A stretch of 64,000 bases of DNA from Polycladomyces abyssicola (GTDB lineage Bacteria > Bacillota > Bacilli > Thermoactinomycetales > JIR-001), in NCBI RefSeq assembly GCF_018326425.1, contig NZ_AP024601.1:3088001-3152000 (forward strand). The letters run 5' to 3'. The notes beneath the pieces are model-generated. The model ran no database searches. It saw only the letters and a list, made by a program, of their open reading frames with translations, and was not told the origin of the DNA. Positions 23,873 through 32,272 of the stretch are shown here, in pieces (the stretch's first letter is position 1; each line of letters begins with the position of its first letter). A program made the translations under genes and the position numbers.

Positions 23873-25078
23873 ATGAACAAACAGTCTCATCATCAAGAGC
23901 TGCCTCCCGACAGACTCAAAAATGAAACCTTGGTGATACACGCTGATGATGAGGTCACCAACGACGGGACGGTAGCCCCGGCGATTTATTACTCAGCCAC
24001 GTTCCGCGCGCAAGATTCAGCCGAATTTGCAGACATGGCGGGAACTCCTCGCCACCCCCGATATTACACACGTTACGGCAACCCAGTACATGAGCGTGTC
24101 AAGAAAGTGATGGCTGAGCTTGAAGGAACAGAAACCGCACTGGTAACCGGCTCTGGGATGGGGGCGATTGCCACCACCATTCTTGCGCTGGTCAGCGCTG
24201 GCGACCATGTGATTGCCCAGACGCGGCATTATATGAGTACTGCCAAGATCATGGACGAGATGCTGCCACGATTTGGTGTCGAAGTAACCCTGGTTGAACA
24301 AGCCGACATCACCGCCTTTGAAGCAGCGATTCGGCCCAATACCAAGCTCATCATGGTGGAATCGCCGGCCAATCCGACTTTGGTGGTGACCGATTTGGCT
24401 GCCGTGGCGGAGTTGGCCCGTTCACGTGGGATCATCGTTGTGGCCGACAACACGTTCGCGACGCCGATTAATCAGCGCCCTCATGATCTGGGCATCGATG
24501 TGGTCGTTCACAGCGCAACCAAATATTTGGGTGGACACCATGATTTGACGGCTGGCGTGATCTGCACCAGCGAAGAGTTGGCCGAGCGTATTTGGCACAC
24601 GCATATCTCCATCGGCTCAGTTCTCTCACCGATGGATGCGTGGTTGCTATTGCGTGGTTTGCGTACGCTTCCGATGCGGGTCGAACGCATCAATGCCAAC
24701 GCCCTTGCATTGGCCGAGTTTCTGGAGGAGCAACCGCAGATCGAGCGGGTGTATTATCCCGGACTGGCCAGCCATCCGCAACACGAGTTGGCAAAACGCC
24801 AAATGCGTGGTTTCGGCGGAATGATCGCCTTTGAAATCAAAGGTGGTTATGACGCGACTGAGCGCTTTGTTTCTGCACTGAAATTGTCGCTTAACGCAGT
24901 CAGCTTGGGCGGGGTCGATTCACTGGTGGTTCATACTGCGGCGATGTGGGGAGGCGTGATGACCGAGGAACAAATGCGGACAGCTGGGATTCAGCCCAAT
25001 TTCGTACGTTACTCGGTCGGCCTCGAGCATATCGACGACCTGAAAGCGGATCTGCTACAAGCGCTGCAGGTGGTTTAA
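23873..25078 (+). CDS. Cys/Met metabolism PLP enzyme (methionine gamma-lyase-like)
   Basis: The product has 401 residues of the trans-sulfuration family. YYTRYGNPVHERV, the aromatic-glycine loop GSGMGAIATTILAL, DNTFATP and the PLP lysine in SATKYLGGHHD are all present. It could be a methionine gamma-lyase, cystathionine gamma-lyase or O-acetylhomoserine enzyme; the motifs do not decide. AAAGGAGCAGGG precedes the ATG. It is probably co-transcribed with the gene at 22600. Confidence 0.88.
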   Translation: MNKQSHHQELPPDRLKNETLVIHADDEVTNDGTVAPAIYYSATFRAQDSAEFADMAGTPRHPRYYTRYGNPVHERVKKVMAELEGTETALVTGSGMGAIATTILALVSAGDHVIAQTRHYMSTAKIMDEMLPRFGVEVTLVEQADITAFEAAIRPNTKLIMVESPANPTLVVTDLAAVAELARSRGIIVVADNTFATPINQRPHDLGIDVVVHSATKYLGGHHDLTAGVICTSEELAERIWHTHISIGSVLSPMDAWLLLRGLRTLPMRVERINANALALAEFLEEQPQIERVYYPGLASHPQHELAKRQMRGFGGMIAFEIKGGYDATERFVSALKLSLNAVSLGGVDSLVVHTAAMWGGVMTEEQMRTAGIQPNFVRYSVGLEHIDDLKADLLQALQVV

Positions 25079-25472
25079 TGCTGCTTGATAGATTGGAATG
25101 GATCCTGCACCGATTGGCCGGAACGTTTTTTTCCGGCCTCCAACATATTTCGACTCAGACAATCATCTGTTTGTTTTGCCGTAATCTGATCCGACCTGAT
25201 GCCCGGTTTGTTTTGAAACACGCTTCTTCTTTTTGGCTTGAGTTCGACAATGACACAGAACCAACACGGGTTCCGGAACGGAAATTTCTTCAATACGTCA
25301 ATTCCCTGACCCTTACGAACAATACGAAACCGGTTGTGTGGGTAGCTATCTCACGTCTTATTCGCTTCTAACCTACTTCTTCAAAATTGCACAAAGTACT
25401 GATTTTATATAGCCTTCCCAAACCGAATCGGCGTTTGTGTTCCTACTATGTGGTTGATGAAGTTCCCTAATC
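25079..25472. other. Spacer after the gamma-lyase gene
   Basis: It contains a perfect inverted repeat GGCCGGAA-N7-TTCCGGCC at 25116-25138 with no T-run after it. No gene is supported here. Confidence 0.5.
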
Positions 25473-25502
25473 AGACCAGCGCCAAGCTGGTCTTTTTCTT
25501 TT
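25473..25502 (+). terminator. Intrinsic terminator
   Basis: GACCAGC, GCCAA, GCTGGTC then TTTTTCTTTTT. It may end the transcript of the two PLP enzyme genes. Confidence 0.85.
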
Positions 25503-25567
25503 TCCCACTTGGGAAGTAAATGACTTGAGTCATGTGTCCAAATTTAATGATATGAGCCGCTGTCATC

Positions 25568-25798
25568 TCATTTCACCCGCCAATACTTATGTAATTCTTC
25601 AATTTCCGCTTCCTGCTTATCTAATATGCGTAAGACGCATTCATGGCTACATGCGTGAAATACTTCCCAATAAGTGCCAACCTTGTCCTCATCAGGCATT
25701 TCCAGTTTCATGCTGATCCATCCAGACGGCAAATTATCTGTCACACGTCTTTCCACGTCACCGCAGTTATCACATTGAAAAAAGATGCCTTTTGCCAT
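25568..25798 (-). CDS. Small zinc-ribbon-like protein
   Basis: The product has 76 residues starting MAKGIFFQCDNCGD; ATG 25798 has GGAGG nine bases upstream. Two Cys pairs (CDNCG and CSHEC, about 45 residues apart) suggest one zinc site. It ends in a short charged helix. Proteins of this size and pattern are common hypotheticals in Bacillales; the function is unknown. Confidence 0.65.
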   Translation of the reverse strand: MAKGIFFQCDNCGDVERRVTDNLPSGWISMKLEMPDEDKVGTYWEVFHACSHECVLRILDKQEAEIEELHKYWRVK

Positions 25799-25823
25799 TT
25801 TCTCATCCTCCGTTGTGATCACC

Positions 25824-26103
25824 TTACAAAAAATCTACCTGGACATACCCAAGAAAAACATCCAGACCATCACCATCAAGGGTGAAAACAAACGCTTGAA
25901 ATACTGGTACTTCTTCGTCAGCAAAAAAGAACGGCAACGGATCTGTGACAATCCTACGCAAACAACTGAAACCCGAAAAAATTCCCGGACCTGATCCGGC
26001 CGAAGGCATGATTGACGATTCGTCGACCGACAACGGGCAGCAAGATGGTTCGTTGGGTGGCGGTACCAATTCAAACGATCAAAGCGGGGGTTCCGACTAC
26101 TAG
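25824..26103 (+). pseudogene. 3' remnant of a secreted or wall protein gene
   Basis: Two plus frames carry protein-like text. KIYLDIPKKNIQTITIKGENKR comes first, and after a frame change GTSSSAKKNGNGSV, KPEKIPGPDPAEG and a Ser/Gly/Asn/Asp-rich tail ending SDY. Stops lie between them and there is no start or ribosome site. A strong terminator follows the last stop. This looks like the decayed end of an exported protein gene, perhaps a penicillin-binding protein; identity unproven. Confidence 0.4.
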
Positions 26104-26120
26104 TCGGCCCTCTTTTTTTT
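26093..26120 (+). terminator. Terminator of the remnant gene
   Basis: CCGAC-TACTA-GTCGG then CCCTCTTTTTTTT; it overlaps the TAG of the remnant. Confidence 0.85.
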
Positions 26121-26442
26121 GGGTCTCCAATCATGCAGGACGGACGGAGTACACCGGATCGGTGATTGATCATTCTGCCGAGTGTCATCAGGCGGTTCTC
26201 CCGCCTGATCCACCATCGGCCCGGCCCGTCCCCTAAAGACGTGTGAATTCGTTTCCAAGACGGTAAATAAGAAACAATCACATTGCCCATGATCAGACTA
26301 TCTTTATATAAGGACGGCATGACAAATTCTATACGCATGAACGTTCATTCCTTTTCACTGGTATTAGTTGTATTTATTTATTAGGATAGAAGATGTTGGA
26401 ATATGCGGCTACCCTTTCGACAAAGGTTTTCAAAACATCGGT
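26121..26442. other. Region without a supported gene
   Basis: No ribosome site with a following frame was found on either strand. Frames here look like noise between two gene remnants. Confidence 0.4.
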
Positions 26443-26663
26443 TCATCCTTGAAGTCGTTGCGGCGTGTCGACAGCGAGTATCCGCCCTTTGTGAAACATC
26501 GCCACCCGGTCACACAAACGCTCCGCTTCTTCCATGTAGTGGGTGCCAGGCCAATCGTTTTACCTTCTTTTCGAAGTTGGAGGATGAGCTCCCACAGCTC
26601 GCGGCGGGTGTTTGGATCCAATCCGGTGCTGGGTTCATCGAGAAAGACAATCTCCGGATCAAG
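26443..26663 (-). pseudogene. ABC-transporter ATPase C-terminal remnant
   Basis: The minus strand spells [19 protein letters not shown], the Walker B and D-loop of an ABC ATPase, then [18 protein letters not shown]. After a frameshift near 26560 it reads [20 protein letters not shown] and [13 protein letters not shown], with the switch His. The N-terminal half (Walker A, signature) is gone; the upstream edge abuts a terminator at 26695. Confidence 0.85.
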
Positions 26664-26694
26664 GTTAACGTACAGGGGGCCGGTGAAAAAATGA

Positions 26695-26725
26695 TGACCG
26701 CTAATGACAATTAGCGGTCATTTTT
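26695..26725. terminator. Terminator hairpin
   Basis: TGACCGCTAAT-GACA-ATTAGCGGTCA then TTTTT on the plus side; an A-run gives Ts on the minus side too. Confidence 0.85.
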
Positions 26726-26830
26726 CTTGCTATTTGAGAGAAGACTCATGCCCATCAAACTAAAAGTCGCCCCAAAATGAAAATAATGGTTTGGTATCAT
26801 CGAGGGAATTGGAAGGATTGAGCAATCTTT

Positions 26831-26853
26831 CTCCCCGGTGAGGGGAGTTTTTT
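26831..26853 (+). terminator. Terminator hairpin
   Basis: CTCCCC-GGTGA-GGGGAG-TTTTTT. Nothing obvious upstream on the plus strand is being ended, so an unseen short RNA is possible. Confidence 0.7.
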
Positions 26854-26858
26854 CCCGT

Positions 26859-27089
26859 CTATTTCGCTTCCATATAACGGTTCAACAGCAGAGCATTCAC
26901 CATCATGGTCAGCACACCCGACAAGATTTTTCCGATAAAAATCCCCAGAGATCCTATTAAAAACAATTGATCATGTACCAGCGCGCCTACAAAAATAATC
27001 CAGGCTGAACCTTTTCGATATCCCCAAACAGACAGGATAAGAAATGAAACCGGTCCCTTACCGTCAGAGACCAGTTGATGGTAATTCAA
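26859..27089 (-). CDS. Small hydrophobic protein downstream of kamE
   Basis: The frame encodes up to 76 residues with two membrane helices (SFLILSVWGYR region; LIGSLGIFIGKILSGVLTMMVNALLL) and ends NRYMEAK. It starts about 30 bases after the kamE stop on the same strand and so may be the last gene of the kam operon. The ribosome site is unclear, so the start is uncertain. The family is unknown. Confidence 0.45.
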   Translation of the reverse strand: MNYHQLVSDGKGPVSFLILSVWGYRKGSAWIIFVGALVHDQLFLIGSLGIFIGKILSGVLTMMVNALLLNRYMEAK

Positions 27090-27121
27090 TTAATTCAACT
27101 CCACTTCTGTTCCATTGCCGG

Positions 27122-27883
27122 TCAACGTCCCTCTTTCCTTTTTTCCTCCCGGCGTACAATCTCATGCACGATGAACGACGCCACGTCAGGGGCGAGCGTA
27201 CCCGGCCCGAATCCCGCGTCGTAACCCAGTTCCAGCGCCAACTCGTGATGGATGCGCGGCCCGCCGCAGATGAGGATCAGCCGGTCACGCAATCCTTCGG
27301 CTTCCACCAGTTCCACCAATTCGGTCAAGTTGGTGATGTGGACCCCTTTTTGCGTCACCACCTGGGAAACAAGGAGTGCGTCGGCATTCAGCTCGATCGC
27401 TTTGGCCACCATCTCCTCGTTGGGCACCTGGGAGCCCAGATTATACGCATCGATTTCAGGATACCGCTCCAAGCCGTACTCCCCATTATATCCCTTCATA
27501 TTCATGATCGCGTCAATGCCCACCGTGTGAGCATCTGTGCCGGTGCAGGCCCCGATCACGACCACTTTGCGCCCGATGCGCTCCCGGATGAAGCGGTTGA
27601 TCTCGTAGAAATCCATTCGCTCGGACTCTACCTTGGGAACCCGGATGTGTTGGTAATCGACAGTGTGGATGCATTTGCCGTAGACGATGAAAAAGGTGTA
27701 TCCTTCGCCCAGATCGGCCATGTGGTAGACTTGCGGTTCCTCTATCCCCATCTTGAGCACCAGTTGCCGTGCTGCCTCGCGTGCCTCTTCCCCGTAGGGA
27801 ACGGGAAGGGAAAAACTGAGTTGGACGACCCCGTCATTCAACGCGTCCCCGTAGGGCTTCACCCGTGTGAAGTCGATCGCCAT
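27122..27883 (-). CDS. kamE: Lysine 5,6-aminomutase beta subunit
   Basis: The product has 253 residues. It holds the adenosylcobalamin site GACTGTDAHTVG with the DxHxxG ligand His119. Lys130 (NMKGYNGE) is placed eleven residues on, as His133 and Lys144 are in the Clostridium enzyme, and forms the PLP link. Together with KamD it moves the terminal amino group of beta-lysine or D-lysine in lysine fermentation. Its ATG (site GGGGGGAGAGGG) lies 50 bases inside the end of kamD, so translation is coupled. A broken copy of an inner segment lies at 10788-10875. Confidence 0.93.
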   Translation of the reverse strand: MAIDFTRVKPYGDALNDGVVQLSFSLPVPYGEEAREAARQLVLKMGIEEPQVYHMADLGEGYTFFIVYGKCIHTVDYQHIRVPKVESERMDFYEINRFIRERIGRKVVVIGACTGTDAHTVGIDAIMNMKGYNGEYGLERYPEIDAYNLGSQVPNEEMVAKAIELNADALLVSQVVTQKGVHITNLTELVELVEAEGLRDRLILICGGPRIHHELALELGYDAGFGPGTLAPDVASFIVHEIVRREEKRKEGR

Positions 27884-29462
27884 CGCCCTCTCCCCCCCTG
27901 TTCGGAAGACCCAGTCGTTGTCTCAGTTCGGTTTCAAACGGATTGAAATAGTCCTCTCCCTTTTCCAACACACCTGACAGTCCCCGTCCGCCATGGAGCG
28001 GTCGTTTCACATCGGCGAACATCCCGCGTTCGATGGCGGTGAACAAACCGATCCGTCGCACTTCCTCCAGCATGGCGACGGCTTTGGCCAACACCTCCTG
28101 CGCACGCCGCTCAATCCGTCCGCCCGGTCGAAACAGGATTTCCTCTCCCAGATGCCGCGCGTTGTTGAAAATGTATTGAGCGTTTTCAATCGCCAGTTTG
28201 CGGTCGTGAATATGCGGCGTATGCATCGCTTCCGTCATCATGCCCAACAGTTGCACGCCCTGCCCTGTCAGGATGCTGACCAGGTTGAACAACGCATCCT
28301 GGATGTGTCCTTTGAAAATGTTGCCAGTCATGTGTTTGGTCGGCGGCATGTATTTGAGCGGGGCGTCGGGGAAAATCTGCCGGGCCATCTGGGCCTGGGC
28401 AATCTCCATCAACAGTCCGTCCTCGAGGTCGGGGTTCATCTCAAAAGCGTGACCCAGCCCCATCTGCTGTGGCCGAAGACCGGAGAGGAGCGCCAGTTGT
28501 TCGTTGATAAACTGGGATGCCAACACGGTGTGGGCGGACTCCACCGCATCTGCCGTGGTCAGATAGTTGTCCTCCCCGGTATTGATCATGATGCCGGCGT
28601 AGGCGTTGATCATCCGGGAGAATGACTGGTCGATCAGGGTGCGTTGCATATTGATATCGCGGAAGAGAATGCCGTACAAGGCGTCGTTCAGCATGACGTC
28701 CAGCCGCTCAAGCGCTCCCATCACCGCGATCTCCGGCATACACAGCCCGGAGCAGTAGTTACACAGACGGATGTAGCGGCCCACTTCCTCTCCGACCTCG
28801 TCCAGCGCCCGCCGCATGATACGGAAGTTTTCCTGGGTGGCATAGGTACCGCCGTAGCCCTCGCGGGTCGCACCATAAGGGACATAGTCGATCAGGCTCT
28901 GGCCGGTACTGCGGATCACCGCGATAATGTCTGCGCCCTGACGTGCTGCCGCTCTTCCTTGTACCACGTCTTCGTAGATATCGCCCGTTGCAACGATCAG
29001 ATACAGATACGGCTTGGGGCCTTCCCCCAAACGTGCGATCAATTCATCCCGTTGATTTCGGTTGGCTTCGATTTTGTCCAACCCGATGCGAGCCAGCTCC
29101 GCCCCTTTCCGCCGGATTTCCGCCCGATCCCGCAGGGGAATTCGGGTGAGATCCAGTGCACCCACTGCTACTTGTTCGGCGATCTCCTGCGGATTCAGCC
29201 CCAGCGCAAGCATCGCGTTGATTACCCATGTGGCCGCCCCGAGTTCCAGCTGCTCGCGTACCCTCAGGTGGTCCACCACCACGTTGGGCAAAGGAACTCC
29301 CTCAGCATCCACCCCGTCGATGCCCATCAACCGCAACACTGTCCGCTCCACCGCCACTGTGGTGCGCGACGCCACAAACCGGTCCACTTCAGCTGCGATG
29401 TCCGCCGACGCCTGACGTGCACGATCGATCTGATCAGGGTCCAGTCGCAATTTGACTTCCAT
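27834..29462 (-). CDS. kamD: Lysine 5,6-aminomutase alpha subunit
   Basis: The product has 542 residues from ATG 29462 (site GGAGGGGG) and matches the KamD family: MEVKLRLDPDQIDRARQAS at the start, CNYCSGLCMPEIAVMGALERLD and the C-terminal PPTKHMTGNIFKGHIQD. KamD forms the barrel that, with KamE, holds PLP and B12 coenzyme and carries out the 1,2-amino shift. The last 50 coding bases overlap kamE. It is preceded by kamC with 21 bases between. Confidence 0.93.
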   Translation of the reverse strand: MEVKLRLDPDQIDRARQASADIAAEVDRFVASRTTVAVERTVLRLMGIDGVDAEGVPLPNVVVDHLRVREQLELGAATWVINAMLALGLNPQEIAEQVAVGALDLTRIPLRDRAEIRRKGAELARIGLDKIEANRNQRDELIARLGEGPKPYLYLIVATGDIYEDVVQGRAAARQGADIIAVIRSTGQSLIDYVPYGATREGYGGTYATQENFRIMRRALDEVGEEVGRYIRLCNYCSGLCMPEIAVMGALERLDVMLNDALYGILFRDINMQRTLIDQSFSRMINAYAGIMINTGEDNYLTTADAVESAHTVLASQFINEQLALLSGLRPQQMGLGHAFEMNPDLEDGLLMEIAQAQMARQIFPDAPLKYMPPTKHMTGNIFKGHIQDALFNLVSILTGQGVQLLGMMTEAMHTPHIHDRKLAIENAQYIFNNARHLGEEILFRPGGRIERRAQEVLAKAVAMLEEVRRIGLFTAIERGMFADVKRPLHGGRGLSGVLEKGEDYFNPFETELRQRLGLPNRGGEGDGDRLHTGEALRGRVE

Positions 29463-29483
29463 GATCCCCCTCCTCACTTCCCG

Positions 29484-31100
29484 TCACCGGGTTGATTTCT
29501 TTCTTTGAGAAACCAATCTCCGCTCTGCGTCCCGCACAACCGCCTCCGGCATACCCATCAACCGGGCCACCACCGTCGCTTGACATGGAATCTCATCCCC
29601 CGCCTCCAGCGGCATCAATCGGTAGTCAATCCATTCCCGCCAATTTTCGGTTCGATGGAACGCAGATGTGTCAGGTGGACGTTTCCACCCCGCCGTCCGA
29701 TAACCGCGGATGCCCGTCACTTCCAATACCTCATGGTGATGTGTCACATGGACCGCCCAGTGCTCCCCGCATGCCAAATGGGCGGTTACTGCCGTAGACA
29801 ATGCTGCTCCCTCCGCCGGGTTGGTGCCCCTGCCCACCTCGTCCAAAAGGAGCAACCCGCCGGGGCGGCGTCTCAACAATACCCCCAAACGTGTCATCTC
29901 TGCGCCGAATGTGCTCAATCCGGCTTCCGCATCCTGGTCATCACCGATCATGCCGGCGAGGAAAGGAATGAGCGGAAGCTCGCAGATTTTTGCCGGTACG
30001 AAGAAACCGTAATGGGCCAGGGCCACCACGACACCCAGCGTTTTCATCGCCACCGTTTTCCCGCCCATGTTGGGCCCGATGATGACAGTGACACCACGCT
30101 TTACCTCCAGATCCAGCGGAGTGAATGTGTATCCATGTTCAGCCAGACGCTCCGCCAACACAGGGTGAACCGCCCCTTTTAACCGGATCGGGCCGTCGGA
30201 TCGGCGTGGTCTACTACCATTCCACCGCTCGGCCAGACGCAACCGGGCCCACTGCAGGTCAAACCGTGTAACGGATGCCAGCCAATCCAGCATGAGTGGT
30301 ATGTCCGGACGAAGTGCAGCAGCCAGCCGCGCCAAGACGGCTGCCTCCACTTCTTTGATGCGCTCATCGATTCGCTCCTGTTCCGCCATCCATTGCTGCT
30401 CTTGAAGCGTGGGCTTGGCATGGTATACGACGTCAAACGGCGTTTCCCGCACGGGAGTCAATGCATTCATCGCCGACAACTTGGTCGCTTCGGGCGACCG
30501 ACGATCCACCACCCATTCGCCTTCACGATTGCGGCAAACTCCCGTCAACTGTTCGATCTCCCTCGCCAATGCCTCCCGGTACTCGCGAATGTTTCGCTCA
30601 CATGCCTCCCGGCGACGGCGCAAATCGGCCAACTCCGGATCAAACGAGTCATCCAACCGGAATGCGGGCCCAAGTTGAGGACGGGGATCGAGTTTGTGCA
30701 AACACGCTTCGATCCGGTTGACGTCACCGGGGGAAATCCACTCATGCAATGACTGTCGGATCAAGCATTTCGCCCACCGATGCATATGCCACAACCACTG
30801 CTTGAGTTGAAACCATTCGGAGAGACCCGGCACCTCCCCACGTTCCAATCGGTAGAAGATCGGTTCTACATCAGGTAGATGCCGCAAACATGCTTCCACT
30901 GCTTCCCGCCATTCGGGCTGACGAGCCGTATTCATCAACCCCTCCAATTCCTGAAGGGACTCCTGCCATGCCGCTTCCTGTCCGGGAACAAACGGTGCCA
31001 ACGATCGCTTGGCCCGTTGACCAAACGGCGTAATCGGTTGAAACAGGGACCAGATTTCCGGCCACGACAGCGCCTGCCCGGTCTTCTCATCCATCCACAT
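29484..31100 (-). CDS. kamC: MutS-like ATPase, aminomutase reactivase subunit KamC
   Basis: The product has 538 residues. The C-terminal half is a MutS-type ATPase: Walker A GPNMGGKTVAMKTLG, Walker B LLLLDEVGRGTN and a His-rich switch VTHHHEVL. The N-terminal half is helical and lacks the mismatch-binding domain of MutS1, so a repair role is unlikely. In lysine-fermentation clusters such a protein sits beside kamD and is named as a subunit of the system that reactivates the B12 aminomutase. ATG 31100 is chosen over the upstream frame because GGGGGA precedes it. Confidence 0.8.
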   Translation of the reverse strand: MWMDEKTGQALSWPEIWSLFQPITPFGQRAKRSLAPFVPGQEAAWQESLQELEGLMNTARQPEWREAVEACLRHLPDVEPIFYRLERGEVPGLSEWFQLKQWLWHMHRWAKCLIRQSLHEWISPGDVNRIEACLHKLDPRPQLGPAFRLDDSFDPELADLRRRREACERNIREYREALAREIEQLTGVCRNREGEWVVDRRSPEATKLSAMNALTPVRETPFDVVYHAKPTLQEQQWMAEQERIDERIKEVEAAVLARLAAALRPDIPLMLDWLASVTRFDLQWARLRLAERWNGSRPRRSDGPIRLKGAVHPVLAERLAEHGYTFTPLDLEVKRGVTVIIGPNMGGKTVAMKTLGVVVALAHYGFFVPAKICELPLIPFLAGMIGDDQDAEAGLSTFGAEMTRLGVLLRRRPGGLLLLDEVGRGTNPAEGAALSTAVTAHLACGEHWAVHVTHHHEVLEVTGIRGYRTAGWKRPPDTSAFHRTENWREWIDYRLMPLEAGDEIPCQATVVARLMGMPEAVVRDAERRLVSQRKKSTR

Positions 31101-31229
31101 GACCGTCCCCCTTCTTTCCCGTGGTGCATGGTTTTTGCTCCTATTTCTCCTCAGCTCAAAGGGCGCTCGCCGGAAATCGATCACTCTTCTCTGCGATCAA
31201 TGAATGACCCCATCCCCCGGAGTACGCCC

Positions 31230-32267
31230 TCACGCTTCGCTCGGCATCGCATCCCGAACCACATCCACCACGGGAATCTCACTGATCACTTCCTGCACCC
31301 GATTTTTCATCTCGACGGGATCAAACGAATACCCCTCCGGCGAAACTGGATTCACCGCGACAGCCACCAGTCGGACCGCATGCAGGTACCGGATCTGCCC
31401 GCCCATCCGGTACCACCTTCTGACCGTCGGCATCGTGGCAAAACAACGGGTCGGATCGGACAGCAGCAACGTGAGCGGTCGTCCGGTCTCCAACATCTGC
31501 TGCAACATACGATCGGTCAGAGCACCGGGCAATGCCAAGGCCGTCCATTCCTCACTTTTCAAATGCTCCTGCCACACCTGTCGATCCACCAACAAACTGG
31601 AAAAAGGGAGCGACCGCAACTCTCCATCGCTCACCCCCATCAAAGCCCTTTCCCGCAATGCCATCTCGATCGCATTTCGCTCCAGCCCGTCTTCCACCAT
31701 GGGGAGCGTGAAGATCCTGACGGTTTCCTCTGTCTTTTTCACCACAGTTTGTAAGGTACGTCCCATGCTGGCCCCGACCACCAACACAGCCCCTTGCGTA
31801 AGGAGCGGACTGGCGGACACCTTGCGGTCATAGGCACCATCGACCAATGTGAGTGGCACCCCGTGATCCTGGAAACGGTGCAAAATTGTCCGCACTCCTT
31901 CCGCTGACGGTACCCCGGCCAGTTTGACTTGTGTCGGGCACGTGGACCGAGCAAGATAAATGTCACCGAGCAGAGAATGAACGGGAGTGGCTGCGACCAT
32001 CTCCCAATCACCGCCGCGCGGATCCAAACAGGATCCCGCCGTCGCCACCCACGTACCGCCAGGAACGCGGATGGGCGGCTTGGGCCTGCCGCTCCAAGCG
32101 TCCCGCTCTTCTCCGTCCACTCCGATGCTGAGGAGACCGACGGGGACACCACATGACCGGGATTCGGCGATCAATGCGTTCAACACCGTGGTCTTTCCGA
32201 CGTTTTTGGCCAACCCGACAATAGCGAGGGAAGCGATTCCCTCTCTCTGCACACGAGACAACAGCAT
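31230..32267 (-). CDS. kamB: P-loop protein, aminomutase reactivase subunit KamB
   Basis: The product has 345 residues. A P-loop is at residues 18-27 (GLAKNVGKTT), followed by a Ras/dethiobiotin-like pattern (LTLVDGAYDRKV). Its start is five bases after the kamA stop. Position and fold fit KamB, the partner of the MutS-like KamC in reactivating lysine 5,6-aminomutase. The exact assignment of KamB and KamC roles rests on family naming, not on evidence here. Confidence 0.75.
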   Translation of the reverse strand: MLLSRVQREGIASLAIVGLAKNVGKTTVLNALIAESRSCGVPVGLLSIGVDGEERDAWSGRPKPPIRVPGGTWVATAGSCLDPRGGDWEMVAATPVHSLLGDIYLARSTCPTQVKLAGVPSAEGVRTILHRFQDHGVPLTLVDGAYDRKVSASPLLTQGAVLVVGASMGRTLQTVVKKTEETVRIFTLPMVEDGLERNAIEMALRERALMGVSDGELRSLPFSSLLVDRQVWQEHLKSEEWTALALPGALTDRMLQQMLETGRPLTLLLSDPTRCFATMPTVRRWYRMGGQIRYLHAVRLVAVAVNPVSPEGYSFDPVEMKNRVQEVISEIPVVDVVRDAMPSEA

Positions 32268-32272
32268 GGTCG

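Noticed and set aside
25835-26338. Minus-strand 167-codon frame
   Set aside because: Arg/Ser-rich noise with no ribosome site, running through a strong plus-strand terminator and the remnant gene.
29484-31100. DNA mismatch repair MutS
   Set aside because: Only the ATPase half is MutS-like; the mismatch-reading domain is absent and the gene sits in the kam operon.
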